Part shown: piece by piece, positions 54,884 to 62,595 of the stretch
Layout of the letters: each line of letters begins with the position of its first letter
Position numbering within the stretch: position 1 is the first letter of the stretch
Assembly: GCA_039888615.1 (NCBI GenBank)
Contig: JBDQQS010000006.1
DNA: 64,000 bases
Origin: Flavimaribacter sp039888615
GTDB lineage: Bacteria > Pseudomonadota > Alphaproteobacteria > Rhizobiales > Rhizobiaceae
Reading direction: 5' to 3' (one strand)
Position numbers and translations under genes: made by a program
Notes under the pieces: generated by a model
Told to the model about the DNA's origin: nothing
Databases searched by the model: none
The model's input: only the letters and a program-made list of their open reading frames with translations

Positions 54884-55744
54884 TCATAATTCTTTTGAAA
54901 CAAGGCCTTGCAGCCTTCTCAAAGCATCCCGGGTTGCTTTCACAGGGGGCGACAGATGGGGTTCGATGGCGATCGCGCCGGAATATCCGTCTTGTATCAG
55001 AGCGGAAATCTGACCCGTCCAGTCGACCTCTCCCGCAGCTGCGATTTCCCATCCGCCATCGGCAAAGCACCGGACATCCTTGTAGTGCACATTTCGGATC
55101 ACGGACTTTGCTGCCTGGTAGCCGTCGGGAAACGGGGTGTCGCCGTCGATGCGCGCATTCGCCGGATCCCAGTTCAGGCCTATCGGAGCGCGGATGCGTT
55201 CAATCAGGTTCGCAGAGCGCAATCCGGTGTCGGCGAAATGACCTTCTTCATTCTCGATCAGCAGTTCGACGCCAGCCGCCGCAGCCGTTTCGGCCGCAAG
55301 CGTTAGGGCGTCGACCACGCCCTCCGGGGCAGGGCCTTGCTGCGCGCCGTTGCGCCCGAAGCTGAACGCAATGAGAAAACGCGCGCCGACGGATTGGGCG
55401 AAAGCGATGGATTCGGGAAGCAGGTTTTCCAGATGGTCGGCGAGAAGCGCCTGTGCTCTTGCCTGGGCGTTGGCGAATTCCGCATCCATCCAGATCAGGT
55501 TGGAATGTTTCCTTTCGGCCGAGGGGAACGGGATCTTGAAGAGGCCGGGCGAGATGGCGGTGATCGTCACGCCGTAACGCTCGATTGCTCCTAGAAGCCG
55601 TTGTCTCGCATGGCTGGAGATGCGCGGCACGCGCGTTTCATGGACGCCCCGGAGTTCGAAGCGGGTCACGCCCCATTCAAGGCCGAGCTGGAAGGCCGTT
55701 TCCGGATCGCCGGTTAGTTCGTCGGTGACGATGCTGATGTCCAT
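54884..55744 (-). CDS. sugar phosphate isomerase/epimerase-like TIM-barrel protein
   Basis: ATG 55744, after CAGGACACGG, gives 286 residues of the xylose-isomerase-like AP-endonuclease-2 fold. Motifs include ISIVTDELTGDPETAFQLGLEWGVTRFEL at the start, IENEEGHFADTG (metal Glu), NWDPANARIDGD and NVHYKDVR. It probably isomerises a sugar or sugar acid. It is read toward the epimerase gene. Substrate unknown. Confidence 0.85.
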   Translation of the reverse strand: MDISIVTDELTGDPETAFQLGLEWGVTRFELRGVHETRVPRISSHARQRLLGAIERYGVTITAISPGLFKIPFPSAERKHSNLIWMDAEFANAQARAQALLADHLENLLPESIAFAQSVGARFLIAFSFGRNGAQQGPAPEGVVDALTLAAETAAAAGVELLIENEEGHFADTGLRSANLIERIRAPIGLNWDPANARIDGDTPFPDGYQAAKSVIRNVHYKDVRCFADGGWEIAAAGEVDWTGQISALIQDGYSGAIAIEPHLSPPVKATRDALRRLQGLVSKEL

Positions 55745-55797
55745 GAAGCCGTGTCCTGCAGAGCCGAAGACGCAGGGTAACGGCAAATCGCTCTATC

Positions 55798-55817
55798 AAT
55801 CAACCGGATAGTTGATT
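55798..55817. promoter_or_regulatory. TetR-type operator candidate, copy 2
   Basis: AATCAACCGGATAGTTGATT has 7-bp arms and a 6-bp spacer. It lies 53 bp before the TIM-barrel gene start and touches the stop codon of the TetR gene. Its core matches the site at 54849-54868. Confidence 0.6.
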
Positions 55818-56472
55818 ATGGTTTTAAACCTTGAAGCGTCAGCGTCACGATGTGGTCGCGATAGGAACTGACCGCTTCCTGGCGCGACAGGTCCCGGCCG
55901 AAGATCGCGGACATGGTGAGACCGTTGGCGAAATAGAAAAAGGTCATGCCGGCGATTGAGACATAGAGTTCCAGCGGATCGACGCCTTTGCGAAACGTGC
56001 CTTCCGCGACGCCGCGGTCGAGCGTTTCCGCAATCAGATCGAGCAGGGGCGAATTGGTTTTCAGCGCCATTTCAGAGGCGCGGACATGCGGCGCGCCATG
56101 AGCGTTTTCATCGGCGAGCATCCGGATGAATTCACGGTGATCATTGAGATAGTCGAGCGAGAAATCGATGAGTTTCACCATCGCTTCGCGCGGCGGCAGG
56201 TTGCTGAGGTCGAGTTCGCGTTCGCGCTCGCGGATTTCCGCGTAAGTCGCTTCCAGCGCGGCGCGGTAGAGATCGTCCTTGCTGCCGAAATAATAATAGA
56301 CGAGCTGCTTGTTGGCCTTTGCGCGGCTGGCGATCTGGTCAACGCGCGCCCCGTCCAGCCCCTTGTTTGCGAACTCCACACGCGCGGCGGCCAGAATCGA
56401 TGCGCGTGTCGCCTCAGGGTTGCGGCGGTTGCGGCGCGGCTTTCCGGCGGTGGTGTCGGATGCGACGGACAT
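55816..56472 (-). CDS. TetR-family transcriptional regulator
   Basis: The 218 residues have the TetR helix-turn-helix at about 20-65 (TRASILAAARVEFANKGLDGARVDQIASRAKANKQLVYYYFGSKDDLYRAALEATYAE) and a helical ligand domain. GGGAG lies 4 nt before the ATG. Its product probably binds the two matching operators downstream and controls the genes that follow. The region upstream of its own start shows no such site. Confidence 0.9.
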   Translation of the reverse strand: MSVASDTTAGKPRRNRRNPEATRASILAAARVEFANKGLDGARVDQIASRAKANKQLVYYYFGSKDDLYRAALEATYAEIRERERELDLSNLPPREAMVKLIDFSLDYLNDHREFIRMLADENAHGAPHVRASEMALKTNSPLLDLIAETLDRGVAEGTFRKGVDPLELYVSIAGMTFFYFANGLTMSAIFGRDLSRQEAVSSYRDHIVTLTLQGLKP

Positions 56473-56488
56473 TATGCTCCCGGCAAGG

Positions 56489-57316
56489 CTATTCGGGGCG
56501 TCTGCCTATCAGACCCTTGAGATAGCCGATCGAGCGGGCGGCGCAACTGCATCCGTCCGGTTGATAGATGAAGGGCTCTACTGCAGTCGTCCCCGAATAG
56601 TCAAGTTTGCGAAGGGTTTCCACGATGGCTGCGAAATCGGTGGAGCCTTCGCCGGGGCCCCGCTTGTTGTCGTCGTTGAAATGGATATGGGAGACAACGC
56701 CGCGGCTGATCCAGCGCTCGAGCGCGCGCGCCACATCCTCGCCGTTGCTCACTGCGGCGTAGCAGTCAATCATCGTTCCAAGCGCCTGCGATCCGGTCGC
56801 CTCGATGATGGCGAGCGCTTCTTCGACCGTATTGATGAAATGCGTGTCGTTGCGTGACAGCGGCTCGATGAGATAGCGCAAGCCTGCATCTCCGGCCGCG
56901 TCTCCCATGGCGGCGAAATAGTCGAATCCGCGCTGCCGGCTGTCCGCTTCATTGCTGTCTTCAAGAACGCGCTGAAAAGGCGATCCATGGACGAGATATC
57001 CGCCGCCAAGTTCTGCGCAGAGTGCAACGAGCCGTCTGCCGAATTCAACCGTTCGCTCCGCTACGGCCGGATCCGTTGAGGTGATCGACAGGCCTTCAGG
57101 CGTAGCCATCAACCAGTGCAGGCCGGCGATTTCGACGCCTTCGCCATCCGCGATCTTGCGCAGCGCCGCGATTTTGTCGCTGCTTAGAAGCTGCGGCTCG
57201 TCCGACAGGGTGAAAGGCGCGACTTCCAGTCCGTCATAGCCGACTTCCCGGGCGAACCGGCATTGGTCGGCGAAGTCGAGTTCGCGCACCACCTCGCTGC
57301 ACAGATAGATTTTCAA
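56489..57316 (-). CDS. sugar phosphate isomerase/epimerase-like TIM-barrel protein (second)
   Basis: TTG 57316 is favoured, with GGAGG 5 nt upstream. A GTG at 57322 lies too close to that site. The protein has 275 residues with the AP-endonuclease-2/hydroxypyruvate-isomerase-like pattern: DGLEVAPFTLSDEPQLL, RYLIEPLSRNDTHFINTVEEALAI and SHIHFNDDNKRGPGEGSTDFAAIVETL. It is only distantly related to the other barrel protein. Substrate unknown. Confidence 0.85.
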   Translation of the reverse strand: MKIYLCSEVVRELDFADQCRFAREVGYDGLEVAPFTLSDEPQLLSSDKIAALRKIADGEGVEIAGLHWLMATPEGLSITSTDPAVAERTVEFGRRLVALCAELGGGYLVHGSPFQRVLEDSNEADSRQRGFDYFAAMGDAAGDAGLRYLIEPLSRNDTHFINTVEEALAIIEATGSQALGTMIDCYAAVSNGEDVARALERWISRGVVSHIHFNDDNKRGPGEGSTDFAAIVETLRKLDYSGTTAVEPFIYQPDGCSCAARSIGYLKGLIGRRPE

Positions 57317-57325
57317 TACCACCTC

Positions 57326-58309
57326 CTACATGACCTGATGCTGAAGCGGCTCTCCGGCGAGATACCGCTTCATGTTGATTTCGATCGTGTCAGCGACGCG
57401 CTGATAACTCGCGTCGCTGCCGCTGCCCGCAATGTGAGGAGTAATCATTATGTTCGGCGCAGACCACAAGGGGTGATCGGAAGGAACCGGTTCAGGCTCG
57501 ACGACGTCGAGGCCGGCGCCGCCGATATGTCCTGAATGCAGCGCGTCGACCAGCGCATGCGTGTCGACGAGCGCGCCGCGTCCCACGTTGACGATCAATG
57601 CGCCGGCCTTGCAGGCCGCGAGCGTCCGACTGTTGAACATATTTCTGGTTTCGTCGTTTAGAGGCAGACTGATCAATACCGCGTCGGCCTGAGCGAGAGC
57701 GCGTTCGAGGTTTTCCACTGCGAACATCTCGTCGGCCAGAGCATCAGGCGTCGGCGTGCGTCGAATGCCGAGGACCCGCATGCCGAAAGCCTTCGCGCGG
57801 AGCGCTGCTTCGCGGCCGATCGCTCCGAAACCGACAACCGCAATCGTCCGCCCCTCAAGGCTCGTTATCGGCGCCTCGGCTTTCCGCATCCAGAGTTTTG
57901 TCGACTGGTTTTGCCAGAAATCCGGCAATCTTCTCGCAAGGGCGAGCAGCAGGGTGATGGCGTGCTCGGCTACCGGCGCGCCGAGGGCGCCGCCATTGTT
58001 GGTCACCACCACGCCATCCGGAACGCCATTGATCTCGAGACCATCGTATCCTGCCGAGGTAAGCTGGATCCAGCGAAGTTCCCGCGCGTGTTCGCGCAAC
58101 ATGTCGGCCAGTTCGGCGTCGAAAAAGAACCCGCCTCCCGGCATAATCAGGACTCGCGCGCCCTTGATCGCAGCGACAAGCTCGCTCCTGTCTTCAACGG
58201 GGATCACGTCGAATCCGTCGATCTGGCCCAGCCTGCTATTGATCATGTCCTTGGCGGAGAAAGGGTTGGAAACGATACGGACGGGTGTCGCGAACCTGTC
58301 GGAGCGCAT
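57326..58309 (-). CDS. D-2-hydroxyacid dehydrogenase (NAD-dependent)
   Basis: ATG 58309 lies 8 nt after AGGAAA and gives 327 residues. ATG 58333 is an alternative. The family signature is clear: Rossmann VVGFGAIGREAALRAKAFG near 150, catalytic Arg in VNVGRGALVD near 240, Glu in GLDVVEPEPVP and His in ITPHIAGS. It oxidises a 2-hydroxy acid or reduces a 2-keto acid. Its stop lies 9 bp before the isomerase gene. It heads the minus-strand cluster. Confidence 0.9.
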   Translation of the reverse strand: MRSDRFATPVRIVSNPFSAKDMINSRLGQIDGFDVIPVEDRSELVAAIKGARVLIMPGGGFFFDAELADMLREHARELRWIQLTSAGYDGLEINGVPDGVVVTNNGGALGAPVAEHAITLLLALARRLPDFWQNQSTKLWMRKAEAPITSLEGRTIAVVGFGAIGREAALRAKAFGMRVLGIRRTPTPDALADEMFAVENLERALAQADAVLISLPLNDETRNMFNSRTLAACKAGALIVNVGRGALVDTHALVDALHSGHIGGAGLDVVEPEPVPSDHPLWSAPNIMITPHIAGSGSDASYQRVADTIEINMKRYLAGEPLQHQVM

Positions 58310-58647
58310 GAACAAGTTTTCCTGATTGAGCATTCGAGGTGAATTGACGTGACATTCAGCCCGGTTTCTTTACCGCCATCAAGATATGAAGACCAGAGTT
58401 TGCTGCCGCATGAACCATGAAATCCATCCAGCGGCAGTAAAATGGCAAGATGAATCGCTTCATGTATTCGCCATAAAAATAATTCTATGTGTTGAATGAA
58501 ATTTGTGTGTTTTAATGAGATTAAGTAGTAAGAAACCGCATGACGTTGCGTGAGTTTTGGAAAGTTCTTCAAAGTCTGTTCGCAGCCGACGGCGCTGGAG
58601 CGCAGAAATTGATGAAACAAGTGAAATAGCGAGTGAAAGCTAGTGAA
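58310..58647. other. divergent intergenic region
   Basis: This 338-bp gap separates the dehydrogenase (minus) from the betaine-type binding protein (plus). It is AT-rich around 58470-58540, where promoters are expected. I see no gene, RNA or clear palindrome in it. Confidence 0.5.
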
Positions 58648-59610
58648 ATGGCGACCAGAATGATTTGCAAATCTGTCGTTGCGGCCGGTATCGTCGGCAT
58701 AATGGCGACAGTTTCGAATGCGGCCGAGGAGAAGATCGTCATAGGCGTTCCCGCATGGCCATCCGCCGAAGTGACGGCGAACATCATATCGATGACGCTG
58801 GAAGACAAGTTCGGAGCAAAGCCGGAACTCGTGCAGCGTGGAACGCTGACAATCCTTAATCAGGTCGGCCGGGACACGATCCAGATCCACCCGGAAGTCT
58901 GGCTTCCCAATCTGGAAGCCGCGATGGCTCGCCTCGAAGCCGCCGACGCAACCGTGCATCTGAGCCCGAAAGGCGTTGACGCGGCCCAGAATATTTGCGC
59001 CAGCCGCGAAACGCTGGATCAGACTGGCGTAGGCAAAATCGCCGATCTCGCCAAACCCGAAATTGCCGCGCAATTCGACAGTGATGGCGACGGCAAGGGA
59101 GAAATCTGGATTGGCGCTCCCTCCTGGTCCTCCACCGCGATCGAAAAAGTGCGCGCCCACAGCTACGGCTATGACCAGACGATGACTCTTCTGGAAATGC
59201 CTGAGGACGTCGCCATGGCCGCTGTCGACGTCGCGGCGTCTCTGGGTCGTCCGATCGTATTCTACTGCTACGCGCCCCATCATGTTTTCAAGCTGCATGA
59301 TATCGTGACCCTGGAAGAGCCCGCCTACGACGAAACGAAATGGAAACTGGCTGACAGCAGCAAGGACGCCAACTGGATTGAGAACTCAATGGCCGCAACG
59401 GCCTGGGACCAATCGCATTTTCATGTCGGCTACTCCGCCAGTGTGAAGGACATGCCCGAGATCGCCGGTTTCCTCGACAAGATCGCTTTCAATCCTGACG
59501 ACATCATTGACATGAGCTATGCCGTCGAGGTCGAGAGAATTCCTGCCGAGGATGTTGCGCGCGCCTGGATCGAAGCCAATCCGGAGCGCATCGGGGAGTG
59601 GACAAAGTGA
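58648..59610 (+). CDS. glycine betaine/choline-type ABC substrate-binding protein (OpuAC-like)
   Basis: ATG 58648 is preferred over GTG 58633, giving 320 residues. A signal peptide (VVAAGIVGIMATVSNAA) leads to an OpuAC-like domain (IVIGVPAWPSAEVTANIISMTLEDKFG, DTIQIHPEVWLPNLEAAM, WSSTAIEKVRAHSYGYD). No cognate permease or ATPase is nearby, so it may feed a distant transporter. Ligand probably a quaternary amine. It is followed by an L,D-transpeptidase gene. Confidence 0.88.
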   Translation: MATRMICKSVVAAGIVGIMATVSNAAEEKIVIGVPAWPSAEVTANIISMTLEDKFGAKPELVQRGTLTILNQVGRDTIQIHPEVWLPNLEAAMARLEAADATVHLSPKGVDAAQNICASRETLDQTGVGKIADLAKPEIAAQFDSDGDGKGEIWIGAPSWSSTAIEKVRAHSYGYDQTMTLLEMPEDVAMAAVDVAASLGRPIVFYCYAPHHVFKLHDIVTLEEPAYDETKWKLADSSKDANWIENSMAATAWDQSHFHVGYSASVKDMPEIAGFLDKIAFNPDDIIDMSYAVEVERIPAEDVARAWIEANPERIGEWTK

Positions 59611-59627
59611 GTTTCAGGAAAAGTTTC

Positions 59628-60308
59628 ATGTTTGACGTATTCGCCCGTATCCGCAGATTTCTGCCTTTGCTGCTCGTGCTGCCGTTGCTTGCCGGAACGG
59701 CAATTGCGGTAGCCCAGACGTTCAAGACACAGATCTACGATCCCGAAACACGCAAATGGTATAATTACGACCAGAAGCGGGCCATCAAATATTACCGCAA
59801 GCATGGTCAGGCGCCGGCTGATTTCCAGCGTCAGGTCGTGACCTTTCGTACGGCGGAAAAGCCTGGAACCATCATCATAGATGGCGACAAGCACTTCCTT
59901 TACTACGTGTTGCCCAACTTTCAGGCGATCCGCTACGGCATTGGCGTCGGTCGCGACGGTTTTGGCTGGGCCGGCATTGTTGAAGTGGGGCGCAAGGCCG
60001 AATGGCCGACGTGGACGCCGCCGGCTGAAATGGTCGCCCGCGACCCCAACGCCGCCAAATACGCGAATGGCATGCCGGGCGGCCCGGACAATCCGCTCGG
60101 CGCCCGAGCCATGTATCTCTATGTTGGCGGACAGGATTCGATATATCGTATCCACGGCACTACTCAGCCGTGGTCAATCGGACTCAATATTTCGTCTGGA
60201 TGCATCCGGATGGTGAACGAGGACGTTATCGATCTCTACAACCGTGTTGATGTTGGAGCCCGCGTCATCGTTCTCATGCAGGGCGCTGCGCTCTACAAGG
60301 GGGTCTGA
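59628..60308 (+). CDS. L,D-transpeptidase (YkuD domain)
   Basis: ATG 59628 (AGGAAA before it) gives 226 residues with a signal segment (FLPLLLVLPLLAGTAIAVA). The YkuD domain covers about 80-220, with YRIHGTTQPWSIG (His176) and SSGCIRM (Cys192), the catalytic residues. It would make 3-3 cross-links in peptidoglycan or attach proteins to it in the periplasm. It may share a transcript with the binding-protein gene. Confidence 0.92.
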   Translation: MFDVFARIRRFLPLLLVLPLLAGTAIAVAQTFKTQIYDPETRKWYNYDQKRAIKYYRKHGQAPADFQRQVVTFRTAEKPGTIIIDGDKHFLYYVLPNFQAIRYGIGVGRDGFGWAGIVEVGRKAEWPTWTPPAEMVARDPNAAKYANGMPGGPDNPLGARAMYLYVGGQDSIYRIHGTTQPWSIGLNISSGCIRMVNEDVIDLYNRVDVGARVIVLMQGAALYKGV

Positions 60309-60349
60309 CCCGGTCCGCAAAGGCTGCAAACCATGAAGGGGGATTGCAA

Positions 60350-60658
60350 ATGACGGAATTCAAGTCTGGTCGGGCCGTTGCGCTCGTCGCGTTGATGGCG
60401 CTTGGAGTGGCGGGGTGTACAGCGAGCAAGCCGCAGCCGACTGTGCGAAGCGCCGGAGCAACGGCGCCGGCGGACCTGCAACTGCTCTGCGCTTCGGAAG
60501 CCTCGACCCGTTTCGGCGCTAACCGTGACACGATTTTGCCGGTCAGTTCCAGCCAGGAAGGTCCCAATCGTTACCGCGTTGATCTAACCATGGCCGGTGA
60601 GAGCGCTGTTTGCGTGATCAGTGACACGGGCATCGTCGAATCCCTGGATAGAGTCTGA
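60350..60658 (+). CDS. small putative lipoprotein
   Basis: ATG 60350, after AAGGGGGATTGCAA, gives 102 residues. The lipobox-like VALMALGVAGC places the modified Cys at about 22. The rest (LLCASEASTRFG, RYRVDLTMAGESAVCVISDTG) is uncharacterised, with three Cys. I do not recognise a family. It follows the L,D-transpeptidase by 41 bp and could be co-transcribed. Confidence 0.7.
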   Translation: MTEFKSGRAVALVALMALGVAGCTASKPQPTVRSAGATAPADLQLLCASEASTRFGANRDTILPVSSSQEGPNRYRVDLTMAGESAVCVISDTGIVESLDRV

Positions 60659-60793
60659 TCCAGCCGTGCCTGAAGGCTTTGACCAAGCGCGAGTCGTCGC
60701 TTTGCAAAGGATGAACGGCGGCTTATAAATGATTCGTCATTGCACGCGTCAGTGACTGCATACGATCATTATTACTCGCATTTGGAAACTGAC

Positions 60794-60943
60794 ATGAAAC
60801 GTCTTGGAATTCTTTCTGTGCTTGTTCTTGCCCTCGGCCTCGCCGCTTGCGCCAATACGATCAAGGGCGCCGGTCGCGATACCGCGAACACTGTGGACGC
60901 CACCAAGCAGGCCGGCGAAGAAGTAGTCGACGCGATCGAGTAG
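60794..60943 (+). CDS. entericidin-like lipoprotein (copy 1)
   Basis: The 49-residue protein starts at ATG 60794, with a signal ending in a lipobox (LVLALGLAAC, Cys19). The mature sequence is ANTIKGAGRDTANTVDATKQ, the entericidin pattern. Such lipoproteins sit in the cell envelope and are linked to stress or stationary phase. The second copy lies 120 bp downstream. Confidence 0.88.
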   Translation: MKRLGILSVLVLALGLAACANTIKGAGRDTANTVDATKQAGEEVVDAIE

Positions 60944-61062
60944 GCTTCAGACCGTCACTGGTCATCGCGCCCTGCGAGCGCTGTCAAAAGACGACCGAAC
61001 CGGGGAACCTTCCTGCGGCATTGGCGTTTCATCGTCATCGCGATTGAACTTGGAGGCTCCCC

Positions 61063-61212
61063 GTGAAGCAAATTAGCGTAATCATAATTCTTCTATCAGC
61101 GCTTGGACTTTCGGCATGTGCAAACACCATTCGCGGCGTCGGCCAGGATGCAGCCAACACGGTCAACGCGACGAAAACGGCCGGTAACGACGTCGCGGCT
61201 GCGGTTGAATAG
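61063..61212 (+). CDS. entericidin-like lipoprotein (copy 2)
   Basis: The start is a GTG at 61063 with TGGAGG 6 nt before it. The 49-residue product has a signal with lipobox (ALGLSAC, Cys19) and mature ANTIRGVGQDAANTVNATKT, closely matching copy 1. The pair looks like a tandem duplication. The stop lies 30 bp before the chimeric oxygenase gene. Confidence 0.87.
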   Translation: MKQISVIIILLSALGLSACANTIRGVGQDAANTVNATKTAGNDVAAAVE

Positions 61213-61242
61213 TTTACCGTCGCCGCCATAGCCGGGCAGTGA

Positions 61243-62235
61243 ATGATGAAGCTGTCCGGTCCATATCATCTGCCCCAATTCCTCGACCAGCAGATCGCCG
61301 CCTTGTTTCAAGGTGGGGAAATTCCTGCTTTCGATTTCTCGAAACCCGCAGGCGAGCCGGCCCTGGCCCCAGCGTCGTCTGTTTCGTGGGTCGTGTTCAA
61401 GAATTCGGTGTCGTTGTTTATCGGCGGCATTGCGGCCGTGATCATGGAATTCGCTTTGCCCGGCGTGCGCAGCGTCGTCTGGGACCACTATTCGGCGGCC
61501 AGCGGCAATCCCGGCTTCATACCGATGAAGGGAGAATCCCTCGATCCGACAAAGGCGCCGGACCTGAAGGAAGCCTTCAATATCGGCCTCGAACTGCCGG
61601 CTGACGATCCGGAAATCGTCTCCGGCGCGCGATTTAGGGCGCTCAATCTGTGGCCGGAGGCGCCCGGCTTCAAAGACACGATGCTTGATTTCTACAATGC
61701 CGTGTGGTCGCTCGGAAAGACGCTGCACAGCGCCTTCGCAACGGAACTCGGTATCGAATCGGACTTTTTCGACGACAAGCTGAGCCGATCACTGGCGACC
61801 CTGCGCCTTCTGCGCTATCCGCCGAGACCCGCCGCGCTTGATGAAGGTCAGCTTGGCGCCGGAGAGCACACCGACTATGAATGCGTGACGCTTCTGGCGA
61901 CCGACGAAGTTGGCGGGCGGGAGGTGCACTCAAGGGACGGACGGTGGCTTGCCGCGCCCTATATCCCGGATACCTTCGTCTGCAATATCGGGGATTGTCT
62001 GATGCGCTGGACGAATGACGTCTACGTATCCACGCCGCATCGCGTGGTCAGTCCTCCCAACCGCGAGCGTTATTCGGTCGCGTTCTTCATGGGTCCCAAT
62101 CCGGAGGCGATCGTGGAATGTCTGCCTGGATGTGCGACGGATGAAACTCCCGCCAAATATACGCCGATCCGTGGCGACGATTATCTCGAAAGCCGCCTCA
62201 ACCCGACTTACGAGAAGAGCGGCCAGGTTTCGTGA
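61243..62235 (+). CDS. chimeric oxygenase: MpaB-like N-terminus joined to isopenicillin-N-synthase-like 2OG-Fe(II) core
   Basis: The 330-residue protein looks like a join of two families. Residues 1-82 match the start of MpaB/DUF2236 oxygenases (FDFSKPAGEPAL, VSWVVFKNSVSLFIGGIAAV, VRSVVWDH). From residue 83 it matches isopenicillin-N-synthase-like dioxygenases after their missing N-terminal part (GFIPMKGESLDPTKAPDLKEAFNIG). The iron ligands His209, Asp211, His266 and the 2OG-binding Arg276-x-Ser278 are intact. The junction is near 61489. A deletion between neighbouring genes could have produced it. Activity uncertain. Confidence 0.75.
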   Translation: MMKLSGPYHLPQFLDQQIAALFQGGEIPAFDFSKPAGEPALAPASSVSWVVFKNSVSLFIGGIAAVIMEFALPGVRSVVWDHYSAASGNPGFIPMKGESLDPTKAPDLKEAFNIGLELPADDPEIVSGARFRALNLWPEAPGFKDTMLDFYNAVWSLGKTLHSAFATELGIESDFFDDKLSRSLATLRLLRYPPRPAALDEGQLGAGEHTDYECVTLLATDEVGGREVHSRDGRWLAAPYIPDTFVCNIGDCLMRWTNDVYVSTPHRVVSPPNRERYSVAFFMGPNPEAIVECLPGCATDETPAKYTPIRGDDYLESRLNPTYEKSGQVS

Positions 62236-62274
62236 CCAAATTCAGGGTCTGGTTTGTCAGGCAAAAGAACCGGA

Positions 62275-62580
62275 CTACCGTTCCCCGCGCTGGAGCCTCA
62301 TATAGAGTTGCTCGCGTTCCTCAATGAGATTGAGAGCGACGGCGATGCCTGCCCGGTTGACGCCAAGGTCGCGCTGTAGGCGCCAGGCGGTGCGCGTCCT
62401 GCGTATGCTGGTCGCCGTAAAACGCCAGGCGGACGGCTCGCGGCCGGTCGGTTCCAGGATGCCTTCCTCAACGAGTTCAATGATCCAGTCCGCCCGAACG
62501 CTGCAGGATCTGCACAGTTCCGCCAGGGTCAGCGCTTCGATCAGTTCCGATGGGACGGCTTCCGCCGATTTCTTCGCCAT
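62275..62580 (-). CDS. cbpM: chaperone modulator CbpM
   Basis: This 101-residue MerR-like protein (TLAELCRSCSVRADWIIELVEEGILEP, then RRTRTAWRLQRDLGVNRAGIAVALNLIEE) lies 15 bp downstream of the DnaJ-like gene. This pairing and size are typical of CbpM, which binds and inhibits CbpA. Confidence 0.88.
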   Translation of the reverse strand: MAKKSAEAVPSELIEALTLAELCRSCSVRADWIIELVEEGILEPTGREPSAWRFTATSIRRTRTAWRLQRDLGVNRAGIAVALNLIEEREQLYMRLQRGER

Positions 62581-62595
62581 GGTCGGTTAACCTCC

